Assembly: GCA_038087015.1 (NCBI GenBank)
Contig: JASBNA010000042.1
Location: 1-64,000 of the forward strand
DNA length: 64,000 nucleotides
DNA from: Cerrena zonata
Lineage: Eukaryota; Basidiomycota; Agaricomycetes; Polyporales; Cerrenaceae
Direction: 5' to 3'
Shown piece by piece: positions 53,839-64,000 of the stretch (position 1 is the first letter of the stretch; each line of letters starts with the position of its first letter). The translations under genes and the position numbers were made by a program. The notes beneath the pieces are model-generated. The model had not been told where the DNA came from and did no database searches. It was given only the letters and a program-made list of their open reading frames with translations.

Positions 53839-55149
53839 TATAACCTCTATATAAAAAAACCTCTGTATTGAAAACCTCTTTATGTAAAATATATTTTTGA
53901 GTAGATTAGATTATTAATATGTAATCCCCTCTTCCGGTTGAAAGGGGGCTCGCGCTTTGCTTAACCGGATGGGTTGGGTGCTGCACGATCGGTGCTCCTG
54001 AAATTGCAAGGGTTTGTGGCAAATTTAAACATTAAAAAAAACTCATAAAAAAAAAAAAACAAATCTAAGTCTGTGGAGCATTACGGCATTTTCCACATTT
54101 TGCACCCCCAATATTATTGGATTGCAAAACTCGTTTATTCGCTGACTAACACAAGAAGTGGACAAAGGGCTTACGATGTTCTAGACATTCTGTCTTACTG
54201 AACTTCTGAAGGCCATTGAAAGTCATTGATGGCAGTGGGGGGCCATTGAAAATTCTAAAATTTGACTTGAAATTGTTGGACTGGCTATAAAAAAAAACGT
54301 AAGTAAATGGTTCGTCGTTTGAGGGTAATTGTTAGTATAATTGTAGCAAATCATGGTATAACTATAGCAAATTTAAGTATAAAGTTAATCTATATAAATG
54401 TAGGTAAGATAAATTTTGGTTGCAAGCATCCTCCCAAACAAGGATTAAGCGAACGGTAAGTACATTAGTCAATCCGATTAAGTAACAATTCTAATGAAGC
54501 AGGTGTTCAATGTATTGTATTCTAGATGTTCTATGTGAAATGATGTAAGGATCGACATACAACAGTATGGCAGTGTTGAACTTCTTGTGTCCTTTGACTT
54601 CCGCAAAAATCGGATCGGTACATCTATTTTTTTTTTTTTTTTTTGTATTTTTTCTTTGCAACCTGGACACGCAGCGCATCTACGCACAGACCAGTACATC
54701 TGAAGCTAAAGCTGCGCTAATAAAATGCTAGGCCCATTGGCATCCCTGAATAGAATAGGCTGACGATCCTTTGCTTTGAAATAGACTAAACCTGTCATGG
54801 ACGGTACTGTACAGTACGCCCAAGTCAAACAATAAGTGTTATGATGTAAACCATGATTTGCGTTTTTCAAATGGTCCCATTTGAAAGATTCAGGATAATG
54901 TACCCCGACACATGTCATAAACTGTGGATGGCAGTGACCCAACTGCCCCGGTTTTCTTTTTCATTTTTTTTTCTTCTTGACTCAGACAGCACCTCCGTAC
55001 CTCCCTCAAAGGCTTATTAATTATATTACTTGCGTATCACCATTACTATTACTTACATATTATTAGTATTCTAACAAAATTAAATATTATTTGTATATAA
55101 TCATAAAAACAAAGGTCATCGCGTCATTAAAACAGAGTAGATACTCAAT
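53839..55149. other. Gene-free stretch between CMK1 and the Ada-like gene
   Basis: This 1.3-kb interval has only short ORFs (up to 78 codons on the minus strand at 54706-54942) without recognisable domains. It contains a short direct repeat (GGCCATTGAAA, 54210-54220 and 54241-54251), a T16-18 tract near 54628-54645, and a repeated TAGCAAAT(C/T) motif near 54344-54373. It is convergent 3' DNA of both neighbours, longer than usual for this window. Confidence 0.55.
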
Positions 55150-56581
55150 CTATAAATTAATATAATTAGAAGATAATAATTCTGGAGATAAATTGAACAG
55201 ACCATAATCTTCAGGTTTAACTTGAGGGTTCGAAGAATTATTATTAAATATCTCTTCGGCAACTTCATCACTCATCAACAGAGGCATCTTGACATCGTCA
55301 TAAGCATTCAAGTAGTCTTGTTCGTTTTCAAGACTAGGCATTTCAAAAGTAGTTTGTTGAAGTAAAGGCGATGTAGTGTTGGGACTTGTATTTTGAGAAG
55401 CCAATTGGGCCCCCCATTGGTTGATGATGACTTTTGGCGTGTTCAAACAAGGTATTTGGTTTCATATTGAAAAAAGTCAAATCTGGAGCAGAAAAGGCTC
55501 TGGAATGATTAGATAAATCTTGGGTATAATCGATAACTGGCATATTAAAGTCAAAGTTGGATTGAGGAACACTATATTGGGGGCTAACCAATTGCGATGG
55601 TTGGTGTTGGATTGCTTGTGGCATTGGTGGTTGTAACGATTGTTGCATTGAAGGTTGATGAGATTCAATTGGAGATGGACTAATATGTTGTTTTTTAACT
55701 GGCGATTCCAAATTAGGACTGCTGGAATTGGAGGAAATTGGAGTTTGATAATAACTAGTGGCATTAGCTTGGAAACTAGTATATTCACCAGAATCCTTGA
55801 AATTCTTAACAAATTCCCAACATTTATCACCATAAGTCTTTGGGGTTAATCCAGTAACCGATTTGAAAACACGATGGAAATGCCAAGCACTCAACTTGGA
55901 TTTGGCAGCCAATTCCTTAAAACCAAGCACCCCACCTCTTCTTCTTCTCTTTTTACCACTGGAAGGAGAGTTACCTTCATCCGAAGCTTCCAATTTTTGA
56001 ATAGCTTGGGGTTGGAAGATATTCATGGCTGCAGCCAAAGCCAAATGTCTGCAAGCCAAGTCAACCAATCTATAGTGGTCCGAGTCGTTCTTGGAAAGAC
56101 TAGTATTTTCAAAGTCTTTTGAAAATTTGCCATCATAATTGATAGCGGGAACCGAAGCACGACGATTCGACCCCCCATTGGAGCCAAAAGCACGCAAAAT
56201 TTGTTCCTCGTTGGTCTTTTTGGATTCAATGATATTTTCTTTAATCTTTTGGTTATTCTTTTCTTCATTTTCATCCAAAAGAGGAGGCAAAAACCCAATT
56301 TGACGGTTAATACTAGAAACACAGTTAAATAATAACGAAACGTCAATTGGAGGTAAATTAACCGGTTCACAAGATTGGCATGGATGGAAGCCCAAATCCA
56401 TAGCCTCTTGACACCCATCGACAAATTTAATCTCCAGCTTCAAATTGGTTCTGGCTCTAGCATCACAATCGGGACGACAAAAAGTTTTTGATATTTTGTT
56501 GCAAACGAAAAAAGATCCAGCAGCAAAAGGATCACTGAACTGATAAGCTTTCCATTTAGCACATTCCGTTGAATAAACCAT
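55150..56581 (-). CDS. Ada-like regulator: Ada zinc-binding domain plus AraC-type HTH, one +1 frame change
   Basis: The first ~85 residues match the methylphosphotriester-accepting domain of bacterial Ada: FVCNKISKTFCRPDCDARARTN...GFHPCQSCEP, with the four Cys ligands. An AraC-type helix-turn-helix follows near 210-270 (LAAKSKLSAWHFHRVFKSVTGLTPKTYGDKCWEFVK). There is no alkyltransferase domain. The C-terminus is Q/S/P-rich; after MKPNT near 55455 the product continues in the +1 frame with TPKVIINQWGAQLASQN...EMPSLENEQDYLNAYDDVKM, an acidic tail resembling an activation domain, to 55150. The total is about 476 residues. It probably senses DNA methylation damage and activates repair genes; this is inferred from the domains. 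Confidence 0.8.
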
Positions 56582-59193
56582 CTTTCTATCCTTTCTTATT
56601 ATATATTCTTGATAGCAATAGCTAGGTGTCTGAGACAGTTAATATAATTGTTAGACAAGAGAAAAACAAATATTGAAAGTTACGGAAATTTAGATATATT
56701 TATATCAGGGGAGACTACGAGACAACAACAGGAGAATTAAAAAAAAAAAAAGTCAGGAAACAAAGCTTGATCAAAATAGTTTTTTTTTTTTTTTTGTTTT
56801 TTCAGTATTCAATAATAGTACTTTGTATGATGCAAGAACCCTTGTATGTGTGCCCTGGCGGAATGAGGGTGAATTTGTCCTGAAAATCCCCAAGCGACCC
56901 CCTGGTATCCGGACACTGCGTAGTATTTTCTCTGTTTTCTTCTTTTTGTTTCTTTTTTCTTTTCTTCTTGTTAGTACTGCATGCATATGCAGCCTGCACT
57001 AGGCCTTGCGTCACCCCGACCCCAACCACAAGACGGGACTCCGTTCTATGCATAGTTAATTATTCGTTAGATTACCACTGGTACTCTAAACGGATAGATT
57101 TGCGATAGTACATAACCCACTGAGGGTCTGCTGGCCATTCAGTAGACTCTGAGTAGGCTTCCTGGACAAATAGCTGTATCGATCAGCACTGAGGGTGGGC
57201 CGGGAACCTGGGTGCTGGGAGGGATTGCACAGCCATACGGAACTCCTGGGCTAGCCGCGTGTCATTGGCCACTCCGGCAAGACTTGATATCACCAAAGAC
57301 GCATTAAAAATAATACATCTCCACAAACAAATTCCAATAATAACAGAAAGTTTAATTACCTTTATTTGTTGTCTGAAATTTTTGAGACAAAAACAAGTCT
57401 AGACTACGGAGTTCAGTCAAATAATAGGCTTATTCAGCCAGGATTACGTAGGTTATTGCCCTTTCCAGACGTATTCAAAGGTTATTGCATTAGATTTAGT
57501 TTCAATGGTAATTTTCCTTGATAAGTTGCATCAACAATTGTATTTCGCTTCACGATATTCCGCTCAGAATACCACGGAGTTCAGTCCTAATTCGATTACT
57601 CTTTCGAATACCAACCTCGATTGGGATCCATACACCACCGACCATCACCACCCACCATCTTATCGCACAAATTCCAGACTGCATCTTGGCCACAGTCAAA
57701 ATTACATCACCGGCCAATTTCATCGTTGAAGTCATCTATCATGGCTTCCTTCGACAAGATGTGTCTAATTGACATCAATTAGTGACATCACCTTGAGAAT
57801 TCTCTAAAGAAAATACAACTCATTAGATGTTCATCGTGTCTATTGTATCGGGCGTGGCTATTGTAAGGGTTTTTCCCTATCCATCATATCGGTTTTCCTA
57901 CATGGTGGAATAAAGTTAATCTTCGGTCTTATTAATTTTCAACCCTCTTGTATAGAGTTAGATGAAGTCACCGTTCTATGTAACTGAGATTCGCCTTCGA
58001 TATCCCTGTAGCTGGCATCCCGTCAGTATCGGTCAGTATCGATCTTCCTTGAAATTAGGGTTAGACGGCCGGAATTACCACAAATGGACATCCACCCTGC
58101 TCTCTGCTTATCACCCAAAAGAGTATCTCCTATTAAATGGGCAGCTACGGGAGGCTACTTACAGATACATATGAAAGCTTAACTCTACGTTATCTGTACG
58201 GGTAAATAGGACTATCTAAGAATTCTCTGCCTCCTTTTCTTGTGCTCTATTAGTCGATCCGGAAAGAAAGGGTGTGGCCTCTTAAAACGGATGCCTCCCT
58301 CACCATTCTGTCTGTACCACTGCCTAATAGATTCCATATCATACTTTATTTCCGTGCGCAGTCTTTCTAGAATTTTTAGTTGAAAAAACTCGGTTACTTA
58401 GTTCTAGCAGCACGGACCGCTTCTACTACATCTCCTTTCTTCTATTCTTTCTATTCGCTCTACTCTAACCCTTTGACTGCCCGGGTTGTGGTCCAGAGGT
58501 AGATCCCCTATATAATATTGCTATATAATACATCAAACGCTCACTGCCATGCACAAACCCGTGAGAACCAACGGCTTTTTCTTTGCCACACCCCGTCACC
58601 CCCTCGTCACCCCCTCGACAGCAGAGGCGCGAGTGTCTCACTTTCCCCCGCCATTTGCGAGATGTAAACAAATGGAGTTCCGCACCCCAAAGTCGATTTT
58701 GTCCTTTATTGAAATCCGTTACACTACAACTCCGTTCTTGTAAGTACTGGTAATCTCGTCACCACAATCTCCTCATAAAATGTGTCCTGGTCTAAACGTA
58801 CCCATGGCTAAACGTATCTTGTCCTATGTCAAATTGACGTATTGAAGTATCAGACAACCCATTTGCTATACGTATTAGACAAACATATCGGGCCAGACGT
58901 ATCGGCCAAACGTAATAGACAAACAGATCAGGCCAGATGTATCATTGGTTAAACTTACCTTCTCGTAGGATTCGAGAAATAGATGGAGAAGTCTGGTACT
59001 TGCCTCATTCCTCGTTTGTTTTGGTTGTCTGAGATTTTTGGAATATTTAGATATTTAGAGTATTTAGAACTTTTTTATCGCGGTGTCCGGGTGTTTACTA
59101 ATTTTCTACGATTTTTTTTTTTTTCGTTCGTCTTTTTGGCTCTTAGTTCGTTTTCCATTACGTGGTTGAAGGTGACACTCTTGACCATTGGAC
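56582..59193. other. 2.6-kb gene-free region between the Ada-like gene and AIM14
   Basis: This is the longest stretch in the window without a supported gene. ORFs are short (up to 84 codons) and overlapping, without known domains. Composition is less AT-rich than other gaps (notably 56860-57290 and 58540-58680). It includes T/A tracts near 56740-56796, a palindromic patch around TGCATATGCA (56984-56993), and a degenerate 40-bp direct repeat at 58876-58957. It serves as a divergent promoter for two genes, but is long for that. Confidence 0.6.
58876..58957 (+). repeat. Degenerate direct repeat, about 40 bp, two copies
   Basis: Two consecutive segments begin TAGACAAACA (58876 and 58916), followed by (T/G)ATC(G/A)GGCCAGA(C/T)GTATC. 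The copies then diverge. Shorter GTATC/CGTATT motifs recur for about 100 bp upstream. Confidence 0.65.
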
Positions 59194-60570
59194 ATGGAAG
59201 TAAGACATGAGGACCACCATCATACTGCCAACATCAAGTATGGCCACTTTATAGCGTTGGTCTCGTTGGCGCATGTGGGTTGTATCGTTTTATCTCGTAC
59301 GGTATTGAAAAAATACCGACTCAATAACCGGATCGGGTTGGTAGCGATCTTTTTGCTCTGGTCAATTATAATCATTGGTACCAGCTTGATTAACGTTGAC
59401 TTGAGTGAGAGCTACAAGACGTCGATTAAGAGAATCGGAAGATTGAGTTATTGTTTGATTCCGTTTGACATTTTCTTAATATTAAGGCCCAATTTCCCCG
59501 TTATTCGTTATTTAGAGTTAATTGACTTACATAAATGGATGTCCCGATTGATTATAGCATGTGGATTGATCCACGGGGTGGGCTACTTTGTGGTTTGGTC
59601 CATTGAAGGAACCTTGATGGCGAAGAGTTTTAAATTACTCAATTTCTATGGGGTAGTTGTGTTTATTGCAAATTGTCTATTACTAATTATATCAATTAGC
59701 TTTTTCAGGCGTAGAAATTATACGTACTTCTACATAATCCATAACTTTACCGTATGGTTGTTTGTGTACTTGATTAGTTTCCACGCTAGACCCGGAGTCT
59801 CCGTGTACACTCTTGTCATAACCTTATTATTAGGTTATCAATTTTATAAAAAAATAGGCTACTTAACAACCTTAAAATTACATCAACACGAATCGTCAGA
59901 TCTAAAAATAATTGAGCTGCCAAATAATTTTGATTTCTCGCCGGGGTCTCATATAAGATTATCCTATTCGTATTGGGATTATCGGTGCTGGGCTTACCCA
60001 ACCCATCCTTACACTATTGCTCACTCGAATCTGGATTCCGTTTACTTGGTGGTTAAGCCGTATCAATTTGACCTCAATGCCTCTTCAAAATATTGCTTAA
60101 CCGGTCCATTTAACTCAACCCCCGATCAATTCTGGACCAACTCAGAGAATATCTCCATTGTGGTTGGTGGTTCCGGAATCTCCTTTGGGTTGCCTATTCT
60201 AACTCATCTACTTGCTCAGGGCAAATTGGCCCATTTATTTTGGTCAGTTAAATCTCAAGCCGATTTATACATTTTAAATGCTTTAAACATTAACTATATT
60301 GACCATATAACTGTCCATATCACTGGTAATGAAGATGAAGAATCTTTTGGGCTATTATCAAATGATGAAATCGAATTACAATCTTTATCAAATTCAAATA
60401 TTAAAATTGGCCGCTTCAGCTTTACCCATTTGGCCTCCCAGCTCAATAAAACTAATGATGACAATAAAAAATGGTTGGTGGCTTGTGGGCCAGAACCCTT
60501 GGTAATTGATGCAAAAAAATTTGCCAACAATAAAAAAATTCAAATTTTAACCGAAACTTATTCTATATAG
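59194..60570 (+). CDS. AIM14: Ferric reductase/NADPH oxidase-like membrane protein, Aim14/Yno1-like
   Basis: The 458-residue protein has several transmembrane helices with the ferric-reductase core (GRLSYCLIPFDIFLILRPN, LDLHKWMSRLIIACGLIHGVGYF, NFTVWLFVYLISFHARPG; haem-ligand His candidates). A flavodoxin-reductase half follows, with FAD motif HPYTIAHS near 274 and an NAD(P)-binding VVGGSGISFGLPIL. The layout and length fit Aim14/Yno1 (570 residues in S. cerevisiae), an ER NADPH oxidase that makes superoxide, better than a plasma-membrane Fre protein. The first ATG is 59194; the frame begins two codons earlier at a TTG. Confidence 0.78.
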   Translation: MEVRHEDHHHTANIKYGHFIALVSLAHVGCIVLSRTVLKKYRLNNRIGLVAIFLLWSIIIIGTSLINVDLSESYKTSIKRIGRLSYCLIPFDIFLILRPNFPVIRYLELIDLHKWMSRLIIACGLIHGVGYFVVWSIEGTLMAKSFKLLNFYGVVVFIANCLLLIISISFFRRRNYTYFYIIHNFTVWLFVYLISFHARPGVSVYTLVITLLLGYQFYKKIGYLTTLKLHQHESSDLKIIELPNNFDFSPGSHIRLSYSYWDYRCWAYPTHPYTIAHSNLDSVYLVVKPYQFDLNASSKYCLTGPFNSTPDQFWTNSENISIVVGGSGISFGLPILTHLLAQGKLAHLFWSVKSQADLYILNALNINYIDHITVHITGNEDEESFGLLSNDEIELQSLSNSNIKIGRFSFTHLASQLNKTNDDNKKWLVACGPEPLVIDAKKFANNKKIQILTETYSI

Positions 60571-60627
60571 ATGCCTTACCTCGTATATAATTATTTATTA
60601 TTTATTCTTATTTCACTCGCCTTCGCC

Positions 60628-60663
60628 TGTTATGTATCCTGTTATGTATCCTGTTATGTATCC
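60628..60663 (+). repeat. Tandem 12-bp repeat, three copies
   Basis: TGTTATGTATCC occurs three times in a row, 58 bp after the AIM14 stop codon. It lies in the AIM14 3' flank. The unit is also four codons long, so a short frame CYVSCYVSCYVS appears by chance. Confidence 0.85.
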
Positions 60664-60838
60664 TGTCTGAATCATCGTCTTAAATTTCACTTTCATCCAT
60701 CTTGTGATTTATATCAATCCGAGGTCGTAGTACAAGTTGGTGCATGGGTGTTCTGTAAAACGGCCCAAAAAAAAAATCTTGAAAAGTGACAGCGACCGGG
60801 AGGTTGCAATTCTTCTTTGAATTACTCCTATTCCCTCC

Positions 60839-62092
60839 ATGTTGTCGAAAGAACAAGTAACTGAATTGAGAGAGGAGCTAGATACCTCTCTAGACGAATT
60901 GGTGACCCCTTCTTCGTCTTCAGAACAACCTCAATTGCTTTCGGTAGTAGCTGGTCTCACTAACCGAAATGAAAATATCTACCTTGGATCAAAGGGTATC
61001 AAGTCATTGAAAACTAATGAAAAAGTTGACAACGATAGCATATTTGCTTTATTCTCGTGCACTAAAACAATCACCACCATGGGTGCTTTGATTTTAATTG
61101 AAAGAAACCAATTAAAATTGAGTGATTTTGCGGCAGATTACTTACCTTTAATTGACGATTTAAAATTGATCCAACCAAATTCAATTGACCGGGAAACTGG
61201 TGATTTCTTAAGCGAGCCAACTAAGCCTAAAAACAGAGTTACAATTAAAGACTTACTACTTCATACCTCAGGGGTATCTTATGCTTTTATGAATGCTGAT
61301 TATGCTGCTTTAACGTTGAAAAAAAATCATCATTTAAGCAACCTTAATCCAACTCTAGAGTTTTTTTCAACAATTAAAACACCCTTGGTGCATGAGCCAG
61401 GTACAGCTTGGGCTTATGGTCATAGTGTGGATTTGTTGGGCTTCATAATTCAAGAAATCACCGGGCTTAAGCTAGGTGATTTTTTGAAAAAAGAGATTTT
61501 TGACCCGGTTGGTATGAACCTGTTCACATTTGAAGTAGACGATACTTCAAATTTAATCCAGGTTCATAAAAAGAAAAAGGGTAAGTTTTCGATCTTGAAC
61601 GGAGAACCTGTACCTTTGAAACCCCATTTACATCTTGGTGGTCAAGGCTGTTTTGGTACTATTGGCGATTATATGAAATTTTTAAGAATTTGGTTGGCTA
61701 GAGGTTATTCTCCGGATTCTAATAAAAGAATTTTGAAAACTGAAACCGTTGAATTTGCAATTAAGAATCATTTACCTCAAAATGTTAATGTAACTTTTGG
61801 TGAAGATATTGATAAATTATTACCAGCCGATTTTGAACCCGATGGTTTTTCATTAACTGGTTGTGCTTATTCAATGAATGATTTCCCAACTGGTAGACCT
61901 AAAGGTGCGTTGACCTGGGGTGGTTTAGCTAATATTTTTTTCTGGATTGATCTTAAAAATGATATAGCTGGATGTTGGGGAGCTTCAATTTTACCAAAGC
62001 ATAATATCGATTGTTTGCAAAATAGATTCAAATTTGAATCTCTTATTTATGATGCTTTAGAAGATTCGAAAGAAATTACCTCAAAATTATAA
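60839..62092 (+). CDS. Beta-lactamase-fold serine hydrolase (class C/EstB-like)
   Basis: The 417-residue protein is a member of the serine beta-lactamase/penicillin-binding-like esterase family. The nucleophile motif SxxK is SCTK (FALFSCTKTITTMGALIL, near residue 75). LLLHTSGVSY is typical of the family and a Tyr motif is at GTAWAYGHSVDLLG. GALTWGGLANIFFW takes the place of the KTG-like third motif. There is no signal peptide, so it is likely cytosolic. Similar proteins hydrolyse esters or amides, or act as acyltransferases; the substrate here is unknown. The gene is on the plus strand, convergent with HIS4. Confidence 0.8.
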   Translation: MLSKEQVTELREELDTSLDELVTPSSSSEQPQLLSVVAGLTNRNENIYLGSKGIKSLKTNEKVDNDSIFALFSCTKTITTMGALILIERNQLKLSDFAADYLPLIDDLKLIQPNSIDRETGDFLSEPTKPKNRVTIKDLLLHTSGVSYAFMNADYAALTLKKNHHLSNLNPTLEFFSTIKTPLVHEPGTAWAYGHSVDLLGFIIQEITGLKLGDFLKKEIFDPVGMNLFTFEVDDTSNLIQVHKKKKGKFSILNGEPVPLKPHLHLGGQGCFGTIGDYMKFLRIWLARGYSPDSNKRILKTETVEFAIKNHLPQNVNVTFGEDIDKLLPADFEPDGFSLTGCAYSMNDFPTGRPKGALTWGGLANIFFWIDLKNDIAGCWGASILPKHNIDCLQNRFKFESLIYDALEDSKEITSKL

Positions 62093-62152
62093 ACTCTGTT
62101 GTATATTTACAATTAATAATAAATATTATATAAGGTGTCAAAAATAAATCAT

Positions 62153-64000
62153 CTACAATAATCCTAATTTCTCCATTCTAACTTGAACGGCATTTCTATG
62201 AGCTTCTAATCCTTCAACGGCTGCTAATGTCATAACAGCTTTACCAATACTCTTCAAACCTTCTTCAGTAACATTTTGTGAAGTAATGAATTTTTGGAAT
62301 GTACCAGTATTGACCCCAGAATATTGTCTTGCATAACCATAAGTTGGTAATGTATGATTTGTACCACTTGAATAATCACCACATGATTCTGGCGATAATC
62401 CTCCGACGAAAACTGAACCGGCGTTTTGAATATAGTCTGGAACATAGGACTTAGCATCCTTGATTTGTAAAATTAAGTGTTCTGGGGCATAAGAATTCGA
62501 TAATTTAAAAGCTTCATCATAACTATCAACTAATAACGAGTATGAATGTTGTAAACATTTAGCAACAATTTCTTTTCTTGGTAAAACTTCGGCTTGCTTA
62601 CGAACGGCTAATTCGAATTCTTTTAATTTTGCATCTGTTAAATTAACACCAATTAAAATGACTTGAGAATCAATACCATGCTCTGCTTGTGATAACAAAT
62701 CACTGGCAACGAAATCTGCATCTGCATCATTATCAGCGATAACTAAAACTTCGGATGGACCAGCTGGCATATCAATTGAGCATAACGCTTGAGTATCGTT
62801 TTGAACATACATTTTAGCAGCAGTAACAAATTGGTTACCAGGACCTAAAATCTTATCACATTTAACAATTGATTCAGTACCGTAAGCCATTGCGGTGACA
62901 GCTTGAGCACCACCTGCCATAACAATACTTGAAGCTCCTAATTTATGAGCTACATAAACAACTTCTGGAGTCAATTTACCAGTAGCTCTCGCAGGTGGTG
63001 ATGCAATTACAATATTTGAACATCCAGCAACTTTAGCTGGAACCCCCAACATCATTGCAGTTGATGGTAAAACTGCAGTACCACCTGGAACGTAAAGACC
63101 AACATTTTCGATTGGCTTAGCGAAACGGGAACAGTAAACACCAGGTGATGTTTCTATAGTAGTGATTTTTTCTTTTGGTAATTGAGCAGCGTGGAATTTT
63201 TCAATATTAGAAATGGAAATATCAATGGCTTCTTTCATATCATCACTTATTTCCATTAATTCTTTTGGAAATGGTGCTTTTAATACTGGATCATTTAATT
63301 TAACACCATCGAACTTTTCAGTAAGTTCAATTAAAGCTTTGTTACCTTCTTTTTGAACTTTTTCGATAATTGGTAAAACCAATTTCATTATATCTGAAGT
63401 TCTTTGAACTGGTCTAGTTAAAGCCTTTTCGACAAGTTTTGGATCAGTTTTTTCATTCAAAACAATGGTTTCCATTTTATATTCTGGATTTATTGGTTCA
63501 GGTTTTGGTGCTGGTGCCGCAGGTTCTTCCTTTTTCAAATAAGCTGGTTTAGCATCACCTTTACGTCTAGTGACCTTACCACTCTTGATATCCAAGTTTC
63601 TTTCAATATCGGCTAATCTTACTCCCTTTTTAATACACATAACCATTGCAAAATAGAATAAATCTGCAGCTTCCCAAGAAACTTCTTCTTTACTTTCAGC
63701 TTCGATTAATTCGTCTAATTCTTCTTTCAACTTTGCGGTCAATAAAGATTCGTCGTTAAATAATCTCTTTGTATATGAACCTTCAGGAGCGTTATTAAAT
63801 CTTTGAACTAAGGTATTATCTAATTTAGCCAAACCAGAACCATAACTTTCATCTTTGGTAACTAATTCACCATCGTGAAAGCAAGTGAAGTTATTATCCA
63901 AGTGACAGAATCCATAACCTTCTCTTGGTTCAACAATAAATTTGATCAAATCGGAGTCACAATCTTTTTCCAATTTGATCAATTTTTGGGTAGCACCACT
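62153..64000 (-). CDS. HIS4: Histidine biosynthesis trifunctional protein His4, C-terminal 615 residues (5' part outside window)
   Basis: The frame is open to the right edge, so the N-terminus lies beyond it. The visible part starts in the PR-AMP cyclohydrolase domain (GYGFCHLDNNFTCFHDGE). It continues through PR-ATP pyrophosphatase (NNAPEGSYTKRLFNDESLLTAKLKEELDELIEAESKEEVSWEAADLFYF) and ends with histidinol dehydrogenase (about the last 430 residues; GPGNQFVTAAK, GPSEVLVIAD, DLLSQAEHGIDSQ). The C-terminal stop is at 62153. His4 carries out steps 2, 3, 9 and 10 of histidine synthesis. Family length is about 800-840 residues, so about 200 residues are missing. Confidence 0.96.
   Translation of the reverse strand, partial: SGATQKLIKLEKDCDSDLIKFIVEPREGYGFCHLDNNFTCFHDGELVTKDESYGSGLAKLDNTLVQRFNNAPEGSYTKRLFNDESLLTAKLKEELDELIEAESKEEVSWEAADLFYFAMVMCIKKGVRLADIERNLDIKSGKVTRRKGDAKPAYLKKEEPAAPAPKPEPINPEYKMETIVLNEKTDPKLVEKALTRPVQRTSDIMKLVLPIIEKVQKEGNKALIELTEKFDGVKLNDPVLKAPFPKELMEISDDMKEAIDISISNIEKFHAAQLPKEKITTIETSPGVYCSRFAKPIENVGLYVPGGTAVLPSTAMMLGVPAKVAGCSNIVIASPPARATGKLTPEVVYVAHKLGASSIVMAGGAQAVTAMAYGTESIVKCDKILGPGNQFVTAAKMYVQNDTQALCSIDMPAGPSEVLVIADNDADADFVASDLLSQAEHGIDSQVILIGVNLTDAKLKEFELAVRKQAEVLPRKEIVAKCLQHSYSLLVDSYDEAFKLSNSYAPEHLILQIKDAKSYVPDYIQNAGSVFVGGLSPESCGDYSSGTNHTLPTYGYARQYSGVNTGTFQKFITSQNVTEEGLKSIGKAVMTLAAVEGLEAHRNAVQVRMEKLGLL

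Noticed and set aside
53925..53950. Hairpin-like CCCCT...AGGGG after the kinase
   Set aside because: Stem too short and interrupted; rho-independent terminators are not used in yeast nuclear genes.
54706..54942. 78-codon minus-strand ORF between CMK and the Ada-like gene
   Set aside because: No start context or domain; composition like the surrounding non-coding DNA.
60571..60789. 72-codon ORF starting right after AIM14
   Set aside because: Begins with a 12-bp tandem repeat read as CYVSCYVS; no domain, likely chance.

Overview
The window is nuclear DNA from a budding yeast (Saccharomycotina). Genes are dense and mostly unspliced, intergenic DNA is AT-rich, and the two introns seen use GTATGT or GTACGT donors and TACTAAC branch points. 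Gene content (HCM1 and CRZ2-like regulators, OCA1, IRC22, AIM14, RAS1 with a long Q/N linker) fits a Candida/Debaryomyces-type yeast of the CUG-Ser clade. Several CTG codons in AYR1 sit where Ser fits at least as well as Leu, but the code is not proven here. No phage, bacterial operon, CRISPR array or intact transposon was seen.

Layout. 0-9 kb: end of a CPSF-A/DDB1-like gene, NUP85, VMA3 (spliced, minus), SNU13 and URB2. 9-15 kb: GEF1, an alcohol acetyltransferase-like gene, a small unknown protein and PEP12. 15-24 kb: POL1, SNF5 and an AYR1-like reductase. 24-34 kb: BSD2, IRC22, CTP1 (spliced), TFA1, HCM1, BUD31 and an intron-containing tRNA-Ser(CGA). 34-43 kb: OCA1, OST2, RAS1, PHO23, a CRZ2-like zinc-finger gene and GPD. 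43-57 kb: SET2, LST4, UGA1, a CMK-type kinase and an Ada-like regulator. 57-64 kb: a 2.6-kb gene-free stretch, AIM14, a beta-lactamase-fold protein and the 3' part of HIS4. Most are single-copy housekeeping genes for transcription, chromatin, ribosome assembly, trafficking, signalling and metabolism; no functional cluster is evident.

The most unusual signal is in reading frames. Eight conserved genes cannot be read in one frame. In seven places, spread over URB2 (three), POL1 (one), the CMK kinase (two) and LST4 (one), the frame ends in a stop codon at or within a few codons of the point where the +1 frame takes up the same protein. Four of these are [G/A]CC-TGA-[A/T], close to the antizyme +1 frameshift site, and one is CTT-TAA-C, close to the prfB site. 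This could be stop-codon-coupled +1 frameshifting. It could also be single-base insertion errors, because TFA1, SET2, HCM1 and the Ada-like gene carry frame breaks not tied to a stop, two of them at homopolymers. Raw reads would decide.

Other points of note: an imperfect inverted repeat over the AYR1 start, a 10-bp palindrome shared by two promoter regions, MCB boxes upstream of POL1 and HCM1, a 47-base A tract upstream of RAS1, and 18-19-bp tandem repeats in two promoters.
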